From assembly GCF_011390875.1 (NCBI RefSeq), contig NZ_JAABRP010000027.1:1-37878 (forward strand): 37,878 nt of DNA. The letters are read 5' to 3'. The notes below the pieces were generated by a model that made no database searches, was not told the origin of the DNA, and saw only the letters and a list, made by a program, of their open reading frames with translations. The position numbers and the translations under genes are program-made. How positions within the stretch are numbered: position 1 is the first letter of the stretch; each line of letters opens with the position of its first letter. Shown here in pieces: positions 1 to 9,978 of this stretch. This stretch comes from Thiocapsa sp. GTDB lineage: Bacteria > Pseudomonadota > Gammaproteobacteria > Chromatiales > Chromatiaceae.

Positions 1-1402
<1,402 letters not shown>

Positions 1403-1430
1403 TTGACGCGAGGCATTGGGTGGGTAGACT
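1403..1430 (+). promoter_or_regulatory. Putative sigma70-type promoter of hicAB
   Basis: TTGACG at 1403-1408, a 16-bp spacer and TAGACT at 1425-1430 fit a -35/-10 pair. A start point 7 bp downstream would fall on or next to the hicA ATG at 1438, so the message could be leaderless. No Shine-Dalgarno sequence is seen upstream of that ATG. Confidence 0.4.
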
Positions 1431-1437
1431 CCACACC

Positions 1438-1626
1438 ATGAAGAGCGGCGACGTGATCAAGCCGCTGGAGTCAGACGGCTGGGAGTTGGTGCGGGTGAAG
1501 GGCTCGCACCATCAGTTTCGCCGTCCCGGACGGCCCGGCCTGGTGACGGTGCCGCATCCAAAAGCCGAGATTCCGCTGCCGACCTTGCGCAGCATCTACC
1601 GTCAGGCCGGTTGGCCTTGGAGGTGA
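1438..1626 (+). CDS. hicA: HicA-family mRNA interferase toxin
   Basis: 62-aa protein of the HicA family (YcfA-like double-stranded RNA-binding fold), a ribosome-independent mRNase toxin. The key block VKGSHHQFRRPG (about residues 20-31) carries the catalytic histidine, followed by the conserved TVPHPKAEIPLPTL segment. Length is typical (about 60 aa). I chose the ATG at 1438 because the family starts with M-K/N-x-G-x-x; the upstream in-frame ATG at 1387 would add 17 residues without homology. hicB follows after 3 bp, so the pair forms a standard toxin-antitoxin operon. Confidence 0.9.
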   Translation: MKSGDVIKPLESDGWELVRVKGSHHQFRRPGRPGLVTVPHPKAEIPLPTLRSIYRQAGWPWR

Positions 1627-1629
1627 GTC

Positions 1630-2037
1630 GTGCGATTTGCGTTGGCCCTGCACACCGACGACGGCGTGGCCTACGGGGTCACGGTACCCGATCTGCCGGG
1701 ATGTTTCTCGGCGGGGGAGACGCTGGACGATGCCGTCCGCAGCACTTACGCGGCGATCGACGCCCATGTCGAGCTGCTGCTGGAAGACGGGGAGGCGCTG
1801 CCGCCGGCGCGATCGCTGGCGCAGCTCCAGGCCGATCCGCTGCTCGCGGGGGCGCTCTGGGTGGTGATCGACGTGCCGGTGGAGCGTTACTTCGGGCCGT
1901 CGGAAAAGATCAACATTACAGTGCCGCGGCGCTTGCTCGCACGCATCGATGCGCACGCTAAGGCGCACCGCTTAAGCCGCTCGGCGTTCCTGGCGCAGGC
2001 GGCCCGGGAGGCGATGCAGCGGGAGGGCGTCTCATGA
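1630..2037 (+). CDS. hicB: HicB-family antitoxin with C-terminal ribbon-helix-helix domain
   Basis: 135 aa, GTG start 3 bp after the hicA stop. The N-terminal half has the HicB partial RNase-H-like fold (YGVTVPDLPGCFSAGETLDDA, then AIDAHVELLLEDGE). The C-terminal residues about 97-131 (INITVPRRLLARIDAHA, then SRSAFLAQAAREAM) form an RHH/CopG-type DNA-binding segment. It neutralises HicA by direct binding and is expected to autorepress the operon. It ends 15 bp before the REP-like hairpin that flanks the neighbouring transposase. Confidence 0.9.
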   Translation: MRFALALHTDDGVAYGVTVPDLPGCFSAGETLDDAVRSTYAAIDAHVELLLEDGEALPPARSLAQLQADPLLAGALWVVIDVPVERYFGPSEKINITVPRRLLARIDAHAKAHRLSRSAFLAQAAREAMQREGVS

Positions 2038-2052
2038 CACCAATCCCTATTC

Positions 2053-2100
2053 TCGTGACACCGCTCTGCGGTGTCACGAATCCCATGGCGCTCCGCGCCA
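2053..2100 (+). repeat. Left REP-like double hairpin flanking the RAYT gene
   Basis: Two stem-loops. The first is a perfect 12-bp stem at 2053-2064/2068-2079 (TCGTGACACCGC) with loop TCT. The second is a 6-bp stem at 2086-2091/2095-2100 (TGGCGC) with loop TCC. Both occur as a mirror image beyond the transposase at 2720-2765, as expected for the REP palindromes around a RAYT gene. Confidence 0.8.
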
Positions 2101-2170
2101 CGTGCAACTGTACACAATAAAGCAACAGATCGTGTAGAGTGCAGGGAAACACAACGTTCTCGGCAGACCA

Positions 2171-2704
2171 ATGGCTCGGACACGGTACCGTTTCGCCTCG
2201 CAGGATCACCCACATTTCTTGACGTGCACCGTCGTCGAATGGCTGCCCATCTTCACTCGACCCGAAACCGTGCAAGTGGTGTTCGACTCTTGGTCGTACC
2301 TACAGAAGCATTCCGGGCTTCGCATCTACGGCTTTGTCGTACTGGAAAACCACCTGCATGCCGTCGCTCAAGCGCCGAACCTGCCGGACGTGTGGAAGCG
2401 CTTCAAATCCTACTCGGCCAGAAACCTCATTGATTTGCTTGAGGAGAAGGGCGCAAGACGGCTGCTGGATCGCATGGGGTTCACGTTCAAGGCGAGGCGC
2501 AGTGATCGCTCGTATCAGCTCTGGCAAGAGGGATCCCACCCGGAATGCATCGAGGGGGACGTCATGCTGCGGCAGAAGCTGGAGTACATTCACAACAATC
2601 CGGTAAAGAGGGGTTTTGTGGATGATCCGGAGCATTGGCGCTGGTCGAGCGCGCGCTGCGATGCCGGGCGCGAGGGGTTGATTGAGGTGTTCAGGGATTG
2701 GTGA
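2171..2704 (+). CDS. REP-associated tyrosine transposase (RAYT, IS200/Y1_Tnp-like)
   Basis: 177 aa. HUH single-strand nuclease family: the His-x-His pair is H61-L62-H63 (ENHLHAVAQ) and the nucleophile is probably Y139 in KLEYIHNNPVKRGFV, the hallmark of RAYTs (rayT/TnpA_REP). They cut REP sequences in single-stranded form and are domesticated single-copy relatives of IS200/IS605 transposases. The usual MPNHVHLL form of the first motif is altered to VLENHLHAV, but both histidines remain. The gene is bracketed by inverted copies of the same two hairpins, its likely substrates. The open frame is full length, so it is probably intact. Start ATG 2171; no strong ribosome binding site seen. Confidence 0.9.
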   Translation: MARTRYRFASQDHPHFLTCTVVEWLPIFTRPETVQVVFDSWSYLQKHSGLRIYGFVVLENHLHAVAQAPNLPDVWKRFKSYSARNLIDLLEEKGARRLLDRMGFTFKARRSDRSYQLWQEGSHPECIEGDVMLRQKLEYIHNNPVKRGFVDDPEHWRWSSARCDAGREGLIEVFRDW

Positions 2705-2719
2705 TCCGTTCTCGGACGG

Positions 2720-2765
2720 GGCGCGGAGCGCCAATAGACGCGTGACACCGCAGAGCGGTGTCACG
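2720..2765 (-). repeat. Right REP-like double hairpin flanking the RAYT gene
   Basis: Mirror image of 2053-2100. GGCGC/GCGCC stem at 2720-2724/2728-2732 with loop GGA, then an 11-bp stem at 2741-2751/2755-2765 (CGTGACACCGC) with loop AGA. The loops and order are the reverse complement of the left copy. Confidence 0.8.
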
Positions 2766-2833
2766 AGCGAACACTCATCGTGCTTCTCGGCATGACTCGG
2801 GCGAATGCCGTCGTCGTTCACTGCATCGAGGGG

Positions 2834-3706
2834 TTAGTCGCCCGGCATGCGCGGCGGTGCGGTGCGCCGGATGAGCGCGATGTCCTCCTCGCTCAATCGG
2901 TAGGCTTGATTCACCAGATCGAAGAGACGGCGTTCGAGTGCGCGGATCTCGGCAGCACCCTGCTGCATGGGGCTGGCATAGCGAGCGTGGGTATCGGTCA
3001 GCTCGCCGATCGCGGCCGGGGTCAGATGTCGGTGTGGATGATCTTCGGCGCATCGAAGACATCGTAACATCGGCTTGCACCCGACAAACTCGGCCAGCGG
3101 CACGCCGCGCTCGCGCAGCCGTCCCATCAGCGTCTCGACCTCGGGCGATCCCAGACTCCAGGGACCGGCGTCGTACCGGCTCCAGGGCACCGGATAGGCA
3201 TGCTCGTGGACATAGTGCTCCAGCGACAGCTCGGTCGGGAAGGCGGCGCGCCAATCGAAGGCGCAGCGATCGGGCGGAAGTGCGGCGAAGGCGTCGACAA
3301 GCGCCTGATCAGCCGGGGTGTCAGCCGCGGCGCCGGGCGACTCGACGAGCGAGTTGCTGCAGCGGATGTTGGCGTCGAGATTATTGAGCGGCTTGTCGCG
3401 CCGGGCGGTCTTGAGCCAGAGACTCAGCTTGGTAATCTCGACCGATTCCGGTGAGCTTGCCGTAGCCGGCGCCCTGCTTGGCATCCAAGTCCGCGCCCGG
3501 CGCCTTCAGCTCCAGGACCGCGCGGGTGAGATCCACGGCGGCCCCGAACCAGCCCAGACGGGCTTGCCCAGAAGGCTTCCGTTCGCCGCACCGGCCGCCC
3601 AGCTCAAGGCGATCGCACGTTGCGCATCGGTCGGTGACGGCGGCAGCTCGCGCAGTGCCTCGGCGAGCAGGCGGGGGTTGAACAGGGGTTTCAGATAATC
3701 GGGCAT
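2834..3706 (-). pseudogene. Decayed type IIG (Eco57I-like) restriction-modification enzyme
   Basis: Remnant of a fused nuclease/N6-adenine methyltransferase. From the ATG at 3706, a N-terminal piece (MPDYLKPLFNPRLLAEAL) runs in one frame, then shifts to another near 3541-3555, where the nuclease-like AVDLTRAVLELKAPGADLD block resumes up to GYGKLT. It then jumps directly to EITKLSLWLKTARR and LDANIRCSNSLV, so the SAM-binding motif I region is missing. After FDWRAAFPTEL the expected NPPY catalytic motif is also absent and the text goes to a target-recognition piece (WSRYDAGPWSLGSPEVETLMG). The C-terminus, DLVNQAYRLSEEDIALI through PPRMPGD, is intact. About 290 codons remain of a protein usually near 1000 aa. 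It is not expected to be active. Confidence 0.85.
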
Positions 3707-3781
3707 GCCGTCGTTCCTCTCAGGCAGCGCATCGGGCCACCGGTCGGTCCCGTCCATCGCGGATCATGCACTCTCCATGAT

Positions 3782-4114
3782 TCATCTCCCGAGCGTGTCC
3801 CGGATTCGCACGAGTCGGTCTTCCCCAATCGAACCAATGCACCCGACCAAAACAGCGCTGTCCAGGACCGCCAATCTGGACAGACGGAGCACGCTCGTCG
3901 CTTTTAGTCCCGAATCGCCAAAGTCAGGATCCGATTCGGTAACGATTTCATCGAGACCGAGCTCTGCTTGATGCAACTGCGAAGAAACCATGCAGACCAA
4001 CCAGTCATCGAACCGACGTGACGCCTGACGGACGAGGAGCACCGGGCGTCGCTTCGAGATCGTAAGGTCGGTGTTGGGAGAAGGCGTCAACGCAATCTGG
4101 CCGGCGCGCTTCAC
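3782..4114 (-). CDS. PemK/MazF-family mRNA interferase toxin
   Basis: 110 aa. The sequence follows the PemK/MazF (CcdB-like barrel) pattern: an N-terminal strand GQIALTPSPNTDL, KRRPVLLVRQ, the WLVCMVSSQL strand and a terminal SGLKATSVLRLSRLAVLD segment. It is predicted to cleave mRNA when unopposed. GTG start at 4114 overlaps the antitoxin stop (GTGA), typical translational coupling. The toxin frame is complete although the antitoxin gene ahead of it is shifted near its start. Confidence 0.85.
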   Translation of the reverse strand: MKRAGQIALTPSPNTDLTISKRRPVLLVRQASRRFDDWLVCMVSSQLHQAELGLDEIVTESDPDFGDSGLKATSVLRLSRLAVLDSAVLVGCIGSIGEDRLVRIRDTLGR

Positions 4115-4343
4115 TGCCAGCGCTCCTTGAGGTCTTTGTCGGTATAGCTGATCGGATCTTCATACATCCCGCGCATTGCCTGCTGCATCGACATGTCCTT
4201 AAACTCCTTTTCAGACCATTCGCCCGTAGCCGAATTCGGCCTGGATGCGAGCTGAGTCATCAGCGAATCGACAAACGCGAACACCTCGGTTTGCTTGTCG
4301 CGAGGCAATAACTTGATTTTTCGATCAGGTCGGCATAGCCCAT
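4111..4343 (-). CDS. DUF2281/VapB-type antitoxin, frameshifted near its N-terminus
   Basis: The body is LPRDKQTEVFAFVDSLMTQL through EWSEKEFKDMSMQQAMRGM and the DLKERWQ tail, the pattern of DUF2281 antitoxins paired with PIN or PemK toxins. The natural start is ATG at 4343 (MGYADLIEK, with CGGAG upstream), but this frame runs out of register after an A5 run (T5 on the given strand, 4317-4321). One extra A would restore MGYADLIEKIKLLPRDK without any other change. As written, only a TTG at 4308 without a clear ribosome binding site could start the 65-aa body. It may be a real inactivating deletion, a slippery site, or a sequencing error. Confidence 0.75.
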
Positions 4344-4416
4344 CGTAAAACTCCGATATGAAGGCGTTCTTGAGACGACGCTCTTCCGACGGTTGCGGAC
4401 CTCGGGCGTCGCCATC

Positions 4417-5736
4417 TCACAGCGTCAAATCGATCCCCGACACCAGGAGACCGGGCAGCAGTGCGCTATCGGTCGAGCGCCCGTCGTAGGTCTCGGCGGA
4501 GAGGAGCAGCTCGCGCTCGCGCGTCAGTCCCTCTAAACGATCGCCGAGCAGATGGTAGAGGCTGTCGTCGAAGCGCATGACCTTCACCGGGGCGACGATC
4601 TCGCCGGACTCGACCCAGTAGGTGCCGAAGCGGGTCATGCCGGTGACGCGGCAGTCGTTGGGATCGGACCAGTTGCAGTACCAGAGGTTGCCGATCCACA
4701 AGCCCGTATCGAGTTGACCCGGGACCTCGGCGGCGTCCAGCGTCCCGGCATCCAGACCGAGCGATCCGGGCGCATCGCTCGCGGCATTGACCGGCTCGCC
4801 GTATTCCTTGCCCGAGCGGGCGTCGACCAGGCAGCCGGCAAAACGACCGCCTTCCACCAGAGCAACGCGCGGCGGCGTCGGAAAGCCCTCGGGCGTGAAG
4901 CGGGGTGCAAGCCCGCGGTCGTGCGCTTCGTGGATCCCGATGCGCGGATCGAAGCTGCGCTCGCCGCGCACCATCTTAAGCAGCGGGGTCTGATGGGTAC
5001 GGTGGCTCTTGAGATCGAAACCGCTCCAACAGAGCATGCCCATTAGCTCCTCGACGGCACTCGGCGCCAGATAGGCGCGGTAGCGGCCCGGCTCCAGGAT
5101 GCGTGCCGGGCGGGACATGATGTGCAGCCCCTCGCGCATCGTCTCGAGCTTGCCGCGCAGGATCGCCGGATCCCAGTCGAACCCGCTGTAGGCCGATTTG
5201 ACCGCTTTATCCGCCTCCAGATAACCACTCCAGTCCAGATTGAAGCTGGCACTCGCGTGCCAGTGGCGGTGCCCGATCGAGCTTGCGAGCCCCTCGGCGA
5301 TCTCGCCGCTCGCCCAGATCCCGACCAGGTCCATTTCGTCGGCGGACGCGATGAGCTCGCCGATCGCCTCGGCGGCGGGCGGGACTCGTGCGTCGCCGCG
5401 ATGGTCGCTCTCCGACGGCTCGGCTGAATAGCTGAGATAGGGATCGTCCGGCACGTGCGCCAAGCGCTCGCGCAGACGGGCGAGCAGACGCCGCGCGCGG
5501 GCCTGATCCTCGGTCGGATCGCCGCTTAAATCACAGCCGCCCTCGACCTGTCGGGAGCCTTCGATGAGGGTCAAGCCCAAGGCGGTCGAGCCAACATGAC
5601 CGGCCTGACGGACCCGGTTGCGATTGAGTCGCACGAAGTCGGACGACTCGTTGGAGAGGTTGGAAAAGAGGATCTCGGCGCCGTGCAGCTCGGCGTTCAG
5701 ATGATCGGCCAAGGCGAAAAATGCATCGGCGTTCAT
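4417..5736 (-). CDS. TldE/PmbA-family metalloprotease partner subunit
   Basis: 439 aa, PmbA/TldE family. TldD/TldE heterodimers degrade unfolded or linear peptides and mature some ribosomally made peptides; TldE lacks the zinc site and completes the groove. Visible blocks: GSTALGLTLIEGSRQ, the PARILEPGRYRAYLAPSAV segment typical of the family's domain junction, and the C-terminal NLWYCNWSDPNDCRVTGMTR block with a late GEIVAPVKVMRFDDSL. Start ATG 5736 has GGAGG 5-9 bp upstream; a longer upstream extension has no homology. Its ATGA overlaps the tldD stop, so it is translated after tldD. The pair resembles the shorter paralogous subfamily rather than the E. coli proteins. Confidence 0.9.
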   Translation of the reverse strand: MNADAFFALADHLNAELHGAEILFSNLSNESSDFVRLNRNRVRQAGHVGSTALGLTLIEGSRQVEGGCDLSGDPTEDQARARRLLARLRERLAHVPDDPYLSYSAEPSESDHRGDARVPPAAEAIGELIASADEMDLVGIWASGEIAEGLASSIGHRHWHASASFNLDWSGYLEADKAVKSAYSGFDWDPAILRGKLETMREGLHIMSRPARILEPGRYRAYLAPSAVEELMGMLCWSGFDLKSHRTHQTPLLKMVRGERSFDPRIGIHEAHDRGLAPRFTPEGFPTPPRVALVEGGRFAGCLVDARSGKEYGEPVNAASDAPGSLGLDAGTLDAAEVPGQLDTGLWIGNLWYCNWSDPNDCRVTGMTRFGTYWVESGEIVAPVKVMRFDDSLYHLLGDRLEGLTRERELLLSAETYDGRSTDSALLPGLLVSGIDLTL

Positions 5737-7175
5737 TCGCCACCTCCGAAGACCGCGACGTCCCGAAACAGACACGGCGGCGTGGCATGACCGACGTAGA
5801 CCGATTGATTCGGCTCGCCTTTGCCGCAGTTGCACACCCCGCGGATCTCCAGGCTCTCCGGGCCGCCGACGCCATCGAGGCTGCGCCAGAAGCTCGCGGA
5901 GATGCCGCGATAGCCGGGGTTGCGCACCAGCCCCTTCAGCTCGCCGTCCTCGATCAGCCGACCCAGCTCGCAGCCGAACTGGAACTTGTTGCGGCTGTCG
6001 TCGATCGACCAGGAGCGGTTGGTGTCCATCAGCACACCCCGCTCCACCTGCGCGATCAGATCGGTGAGACCACCCTCACCCGGCTCCAGGTTGATGTTGC
6101 CCATGCGATCGATCGGCGGTCGATCCCAGCTGCTGGCTCGGGTATTGGCCGTCCCGGGCAAACCGGCGCGCGCTTGAGACAAGGATCCCCCGAGCGGGCG
6201 CTCCAGGATGCCGCGTCGGATGAGATATTCACGTACGGCGGGCGCGCCTTCGTCGTCGGCGACACCCGAGACCAGCTCCATGGGCACGGTCGGATCGAAG
6301 GTGACGTTCAGCAGTTCCGAGCCGTAGCGGTAGCGGCCGAACATGCCGGGCGTGACGAAGCTGGTGCCGGCATAGTTGCGCTCGTCGCCCAAGATGCGGT
6401 CGAGCTCCAAGGGATGGCCGATGCTCTCGTGGATCTGCAGCACCATCTGGCTCGGCAGCAGGACAAGGTCCCGCGTGTCCGCCGGACATTCGGGGGCGCC
6501 CAGGAGGGCGAGCGCCTCCTCGGCGACCCGCGGGGCATCTTCGAGCAGACGCACGGCGACAATCCGCTCCAGACCGCCCTGCTGCGAGCCGTCGGAGCCG
6601 CCTCCGTGCCTACGCTGCGTCTGGCTCCCTTCGTTGGCGACCGCGACGAGGCCCGGATGCACATAGTCCAGTACCTGGGAGACACGCCCCCCGTCGCTCG
6701 TGATCAGGAGCTGCGAGACCCGACGGCGCGCCAGCCAGGCGGACCAATCGACGATGCGATCGTCGATCGCCAAGGCGTCGTTGGCGGCCTGAAGAATGTC
6801 GAGCTTCTCGCCGATCGGCAAGGTCGACCAGGGTTCCTCGATCGGCGTGCGGTAGTCCGCGCGGGTGCTGCTGCGCGGATAGATACCCGCCTCGAAGAGT
6901 CCGAGCCGCGCATGCACCCGGGCCCAGCCCGCAGCCCGCTCGGCCGCAGCGCGCAGCCCGGCGGCGCTCAGATCGCTGGTCGCGCCGTAGCCGATACCGC
7001 CGTCCTTGACGAGGGTCACCATGGCGCCCGAGCTGTACGTCAGCCGACTCGGCTCGACCACGCCTTGGCGGACTTCCAGATGATCGTGCTCTTCCTCGAC
7101 CAGACGCAATGTCCAGTAGTCACAGGCCGGTGCCCGGCTCAGGAAAAGATCGGCAATGTCGCAAAGGTGCTGCAT
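5733..7175 (-). CDS. tldD: TldD-family zinc metalloprotease
   Basis: 480 aa, catalytic subunit of a TldD/TldE protease. The zinc site is visible: HExxxH as HESIGH in MVLQIHESIGHPLELDR, and a C-terminal cysteine ligand in the CNCGKGEPNQSV block that corresponds to the TCGKxGQ motif of E. coli TldD. Other family blocks are YAGTSFVTPGMFG and MGNINLEPGEGG. Start ATG 7175 lies 7 nt after AGGA; the frame stays open upstream but carries no family sequence. It is first of a two-gene operon with tldE (4-nt overlap). The motif HPLELD differs from the E. coli HGLEGD, so this is the divergent paralogue group; orthology to the classical tldD is not certain. Confidence 0.9.
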   Translation of the reverse strand: MQHLCDIADLFLSRAPACDYWTLRLVEEEHDHLEVRQGVVEPSRLTYSSGAMVTLVKDGGIGYGATSDLSAAGLRAAAERAAGWARVHARLGLFEAGIYPRSSTRADYRTPIEEPWSTLPIGEKLDILQAANDALAIDDRIVDWSAWLARRRVSQLLITSDGGRVSQVLDYVHPGLVAVANEGSQTQRRHGGGSDGSQQGGLERIVAVRLLEDAPRVAEEALALLGAPECPADTRDLVLLPSQMVLQIHESIGHPLELDRILGDERNYAGTSFVTPGMFGRYRYGSELLNVTFDPTVPMELVSGVADDEGAPAVREYLIRRGILERPLGGSLSQARAGLPGTANTRASSWDRPPIDRMGNINLEPGEGGLTDLIAQVERGVLMDTNRSWSIDDSRNKFQFGCELGRLIEDGELKGLVRNPGYRGISASFWRSLDGVGGPESLEIRGVCNCGKGEPNQSVYVGHATPPCLFRDVAVFGGGE

Positions 7176-7283
7176 ACGGAGATCCTGTCGTTTCAGAATC
7201 GAATAACGGCACTCTGGTCGAGCGGCGCTCCCGCTGTCAACCGTGCACCGAGCGCTCCCCGGGCGCTTTACCGCCTGTCGGGC

Positions 7284-7324
7284 AGGTGCACCGCAGCCCG
7301 ACTCAACGGCGCTGCGGTGCACCT
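7284..7324. repeat. 14-bp perfect inverted repeat between tldD and the hybrid kinase
   Basis: AGGTGCACCGCAGC at 7284-7297 and its exact complement at 7311-7324, with a 13-nt loop. Each arm contains the self-complementary GGTGCACC. It sits in the 337-bp divergent intergenic region (7176-7512), 109 bp before tldD and 189 bp before the kinase, so it could be an operator or RNA hairpin. I see no other recognisable element in this gap. Confidence 0.6.
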
Positions 7325-7512
7325 CGATCCGATGGTGATAACATCCGCACGGCAGCATGAGGAGACGCCGGGACGCGACGACAGGATCGGGGGTTTCCGC
7401 CGGCCAAGACGTGCAGGGAATAGTATTTCGGGCGGAGCCCGATGTCTTGGGCGTCTGTCCCGCACCAATCGGGCACGCCAACCGGTTTTTCACGTCAACT
7501 GCCCTGTCGAGG

Positions 7513-9867
7513 ATGATGACTCAATTCAATCGTCGGCGATCCGATCAAGGCTCCGCCGATCCGAGACAAGGTCCGGACACGCATCACGGCGCTCGATTCG
7601 GTGCATCTGGACTCGCCCTGATCGGCGGCGCGACGCTGACGAGCGTCGGCGTCTTCTTGTGGGACTTGAACGCACAGGCGCGTGCGCTCGGGTTGAGTCC
7701 GGAACTCTGGTCCGAGTTCGTTCGAACGGACCTGCCGACGCAGACCGCTTTCGTGCTCGGCACGGTCGCCCTCTCAGCGGCGGGCTCGATCCTTTGGTGG
7801 ATCCTGAGAAGCCGAGCGGCAGGACGCGAGATCGCGTTTTTGGCCGAAAGCCGAGCGCGCAATCGGGCGATCGTCGACAACATGGCCGATGGTGCCGTTC
7901 ATATCGATGGGGCCGGCCGACTTGTTGCCATGAACCGCGTCGCCGAACGCATGTTCGGATACGACACCGCCGAAATTCGCGACAAACCCATGTCGATCCT
8001 CTTCGCCGAGCCCTATCGCCGGGAGTATGAAGAGCGGATGCGCGACGCGCGCACGCTCGGCGACGCCGACGCCCTGACCGAAATCCGCGAGCTCGAGGGG
8101 CTGCGCAAGGACGCGACAAGCTTCCCGCTCTACCTGGCGATGAGCCGGGTCGATGTCGGCATCAGCAGCGTCTTTACCGCGATCGTGCGCGATCTCACCC
8201 AGACCCGACGGCAAATGGACGCGCTGGCCCGCGCGCGCGACGAGGCGATGTCGGCAGACCGGGCAAAGAGCGAGTTCCTGGCGATGATGAGCCACGAGAT
8301 CCGCACGCCAATGAACGGCGTCTTGGGCATGCTCGAGCTGCTGCGCGACAGTCAACTCACTCGCCAACAGCAGGATTTCATCACCACTGCCGAGAAGTCC
8401 GGCGGCCTGCTGCTCACGGTCATCAACGACATCCTGGATTTCTCCAAGATCGAAGCCGGCAAGCTCGATCTGCAGGAGATCGAGCTTGATCTGCGCAACA
8501 CCGTGGAGGAGATCACCGGCTTGGTCGCCTCGGGCGTGCGTGCGCGACCGATCGAAGTCGCGAGCTTCGTTCACCCGGACGTGCCCCGACTGCTGATGGG
8601 CGATCCCTATCGGATCCGACAGATCCTCATGAATCTGATGGGGAATGCCGTGAAGTTCACCGACAGCGGCGAGGTGGTGGTGCGTGTCGGCTTGGATCGA
8701 AAGACCGAGGACGGCTGGGAGGTTCGATTCGAGGTCTCGGACACCGGGATCGGGATCGATCCGCAGACCGTCGCAACCCTGTTTCGTCCCTTCACCCAAG
8801 CTGACGCATCCACGACGCGCCGATTCGGCGGCACCGGACTGGGTCTGGTCATCTCCAAACGCCTTGCCGTGCTGATGGGCGGCGACATCGGCGTGGAAAG
8901 CACGCCGGGCGTCGGGTCGCGGTTCTGGTTCACACTGCGCCTGAAGACGACGCCGTCGACTCCTGTCTGCGAGGAGACCGACCTCAACGGCATCCGCACG
9001 CTCATCGTCGACGACAACGCCACCAACCGGTTGATCCTGGAAAACCATCTTGCACGCTGGGGCGCACGGACCGAATGCGCGGAAGACGGACAGCAGGCAT
9101 TGAAGGCGTTACAGCGAGCGCTCGAGCAGGATCAGCCGTTCGACCTGGCGATCCTGGACATGCAGATGCCGGGCATGGACGGGATCGAGCTCGCGCATCG
9201 GATCAAGGGCGACAATGCATTCGGCGCGACCCGACTGATCATGCTCAGCTCGCTCGGTTATCCCGGGCCCGAAGCGCGTCGAGTCGGGATCGAGGTGACG
9301 CTCCTCAAACCGGTCCGCGAGATCCTGCTGCACGATGCAGCCGCCAAGGTCTTGGGCATGTCGAGACCGGATGCCGGCATCGTACCCGTCCCCGCGAAGC
9401 GTCCCACACGGCGTTTCGACGCACGGGTTCTGGTTGCCGAGGACAATGCCGTCAATCAGAAGGTCGTCACCATGATGCTGCGCCGTTTCGGCATCGAGCC
9501 CGGAATCGCACCCGACGGTCAGGCGGCGATCGACGCCCTCGCGCAAGAGCGGTTCGATCTGATCCTCATGGACATTCAGATGCCGAAGCTCAGCGGACAC
9601 GAGGCGGCGCGCCATATCCGAGCGGCCGAGCATGCCCGCGGCGACGGCGAGCATATCCCTATCGTCGCCATGACCGCCGGTGTCTCCGAGCGTGATCGCG
9701 AGGACTGCTTCAGCGCCGGAATGGACGACTTCATCTCCAAGCCCGCACAGATCGCCGAGCTCGAGGCCGTCTTGCTGCGCTGGCTACCGGGCCATGTGAT
9801 CGGACCGATCGGTCACCTTCCCTCGGGCGCAAGCGCTCCGCAACAGCTTGCTTCGCGTCCCGCGTAA
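7513..9867 (+). CDS. Membrane hybrid sensor histidine kinase (2 TM, PAS, HisKA, HATPase, REC, REC)
   Basis: 784 aa. Two hydrophobic segments at about 30-50 and 78-98 bracket a short periplasmic loop. A PAS domain follows (about 117-235: [19 protein letters not shown]). The HisKA box is [15 protein letters not shown] with phosphoacceptor H261, then an HATPase with N box (MGNAVKFTD), G1 (DTGIGID) and G2 (FGGTGLGL). Two receiver domains follow at about 494-615 (aspartate in LDMQMPG) and 637-765 (aspartate in MDIQMPKL, lysine in FISKP). There is no Hpt domain, so a separate phosphotransfer protein or a diguanylate/other output elsewhere is implied. Two adjacent ATGs (7513 and 7516) follow GAGG; the exact one is uncertain. 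It is BarA/LuxQ-like in layout; ligand unknown. Confidence 0.92.
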   Translation: MMTQFNRRRSDQGSADPRQGPDTHHGARFGASGLALIGGATLTSVGVFLWDLNAQARALGLSPELWSEFVRTDLPTQTAFVLGTVALSAAGSILWWILRSRAAGREIAFLAESRARNRAIVDNMADGAVHIDGAGRLVAMNRVAERMFGYDTAEIRDKPMSILFAEPYRREYEERMRDARTLGDADALTEIRELEGLRKDATSFPLYLAMSRVDVGISSVFTAIVRDLTQTRRQMDALARARDEAMSADRAKSEFLAMMSHEIRTPMNGVLGMLELLRDSQLTRQQQDFITTAEKSGGLLLTVINDILDFSKIEAGKLDLQEIELDLRNTVEEITGLVASGVRARPIEVASFVHPDVPRLLMGDPYRIRQILMNLMGNAVKFTDSGEVVVRVGLDRKTEDGWEVRFEVSDTGIGIDPQTVATLFRPFTQADASTTRRFGGTGLGLVISKRLAVLMGGDIGVESTPGVGSRFWFTLRLKTTPSTPVCEETDLNGIRTLIVDDNATNRLILENHLARWGARTECAEDGQQALKALQRALEQDQPFDLAILDMQMPGMDGIELAHRIKGDNAFGATRLIMLSSLGYPGPEARRVGIEVTLLKPVREILLHDAAAKVLGMSRPDAGIVPVPAKRPTRRFDARVLVAEDNAVNQKVVTMMLRRFGIEPGIAPDGQAAIDALAQERFDLILMDIQMPKLSGHEAARHIRAAEHARGDGEHIPIVAMTAGVSERDREDCFSAGMDDFISKPAQIAELEAVLLRWLPGHVIGPIGHLPSGASAPQQLASRPA

Positions 9868-9914
9868 CGCGACTGCTCACGCCCGATTCAGCTGTCCTGC
9901 GAGATCACTGCCCC

Positions 9915-9971
9915 GCGTTCGGCCCGAGGACGGATGCGCTTGTCGAATCCATCCGAGGGACGGCCGAACGC
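9915..9971. terminator. Nested hairpin between convergent genes
   Basis: Outer arms GCGTTCGGCC (9915-9924) and its complement (9962-9971), inner arms CGGATG/CATCCG (9931-9936/9950-9955). It lies between the kinase stop at 9867 and the TPR gene stop at 9979. No T tract follows, so it may be a bidirectional RNA end structure rather than a classical intrinsic terminator. Confidence 0.5.
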
Positions 9972-9978
9972 CAAGAGG

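Noticed and set aside
3318-3698. Rightward frames opposite the restriction-modification remnant
   Set aside because: The minus strand shows recognisable Eco57I-type blocks in order; the plus-strand products do not resemble anything.
5721-8030. A long rightward open frame (over 700 codons) opposite tldE/tldD and into the kinase gene
   Set aside because: Its protein has no domain and is rich in Arg/Asp/Leu as expected from the antisense of GC-rich genes; both genes it covers have full family signatures on their own strand or frame.
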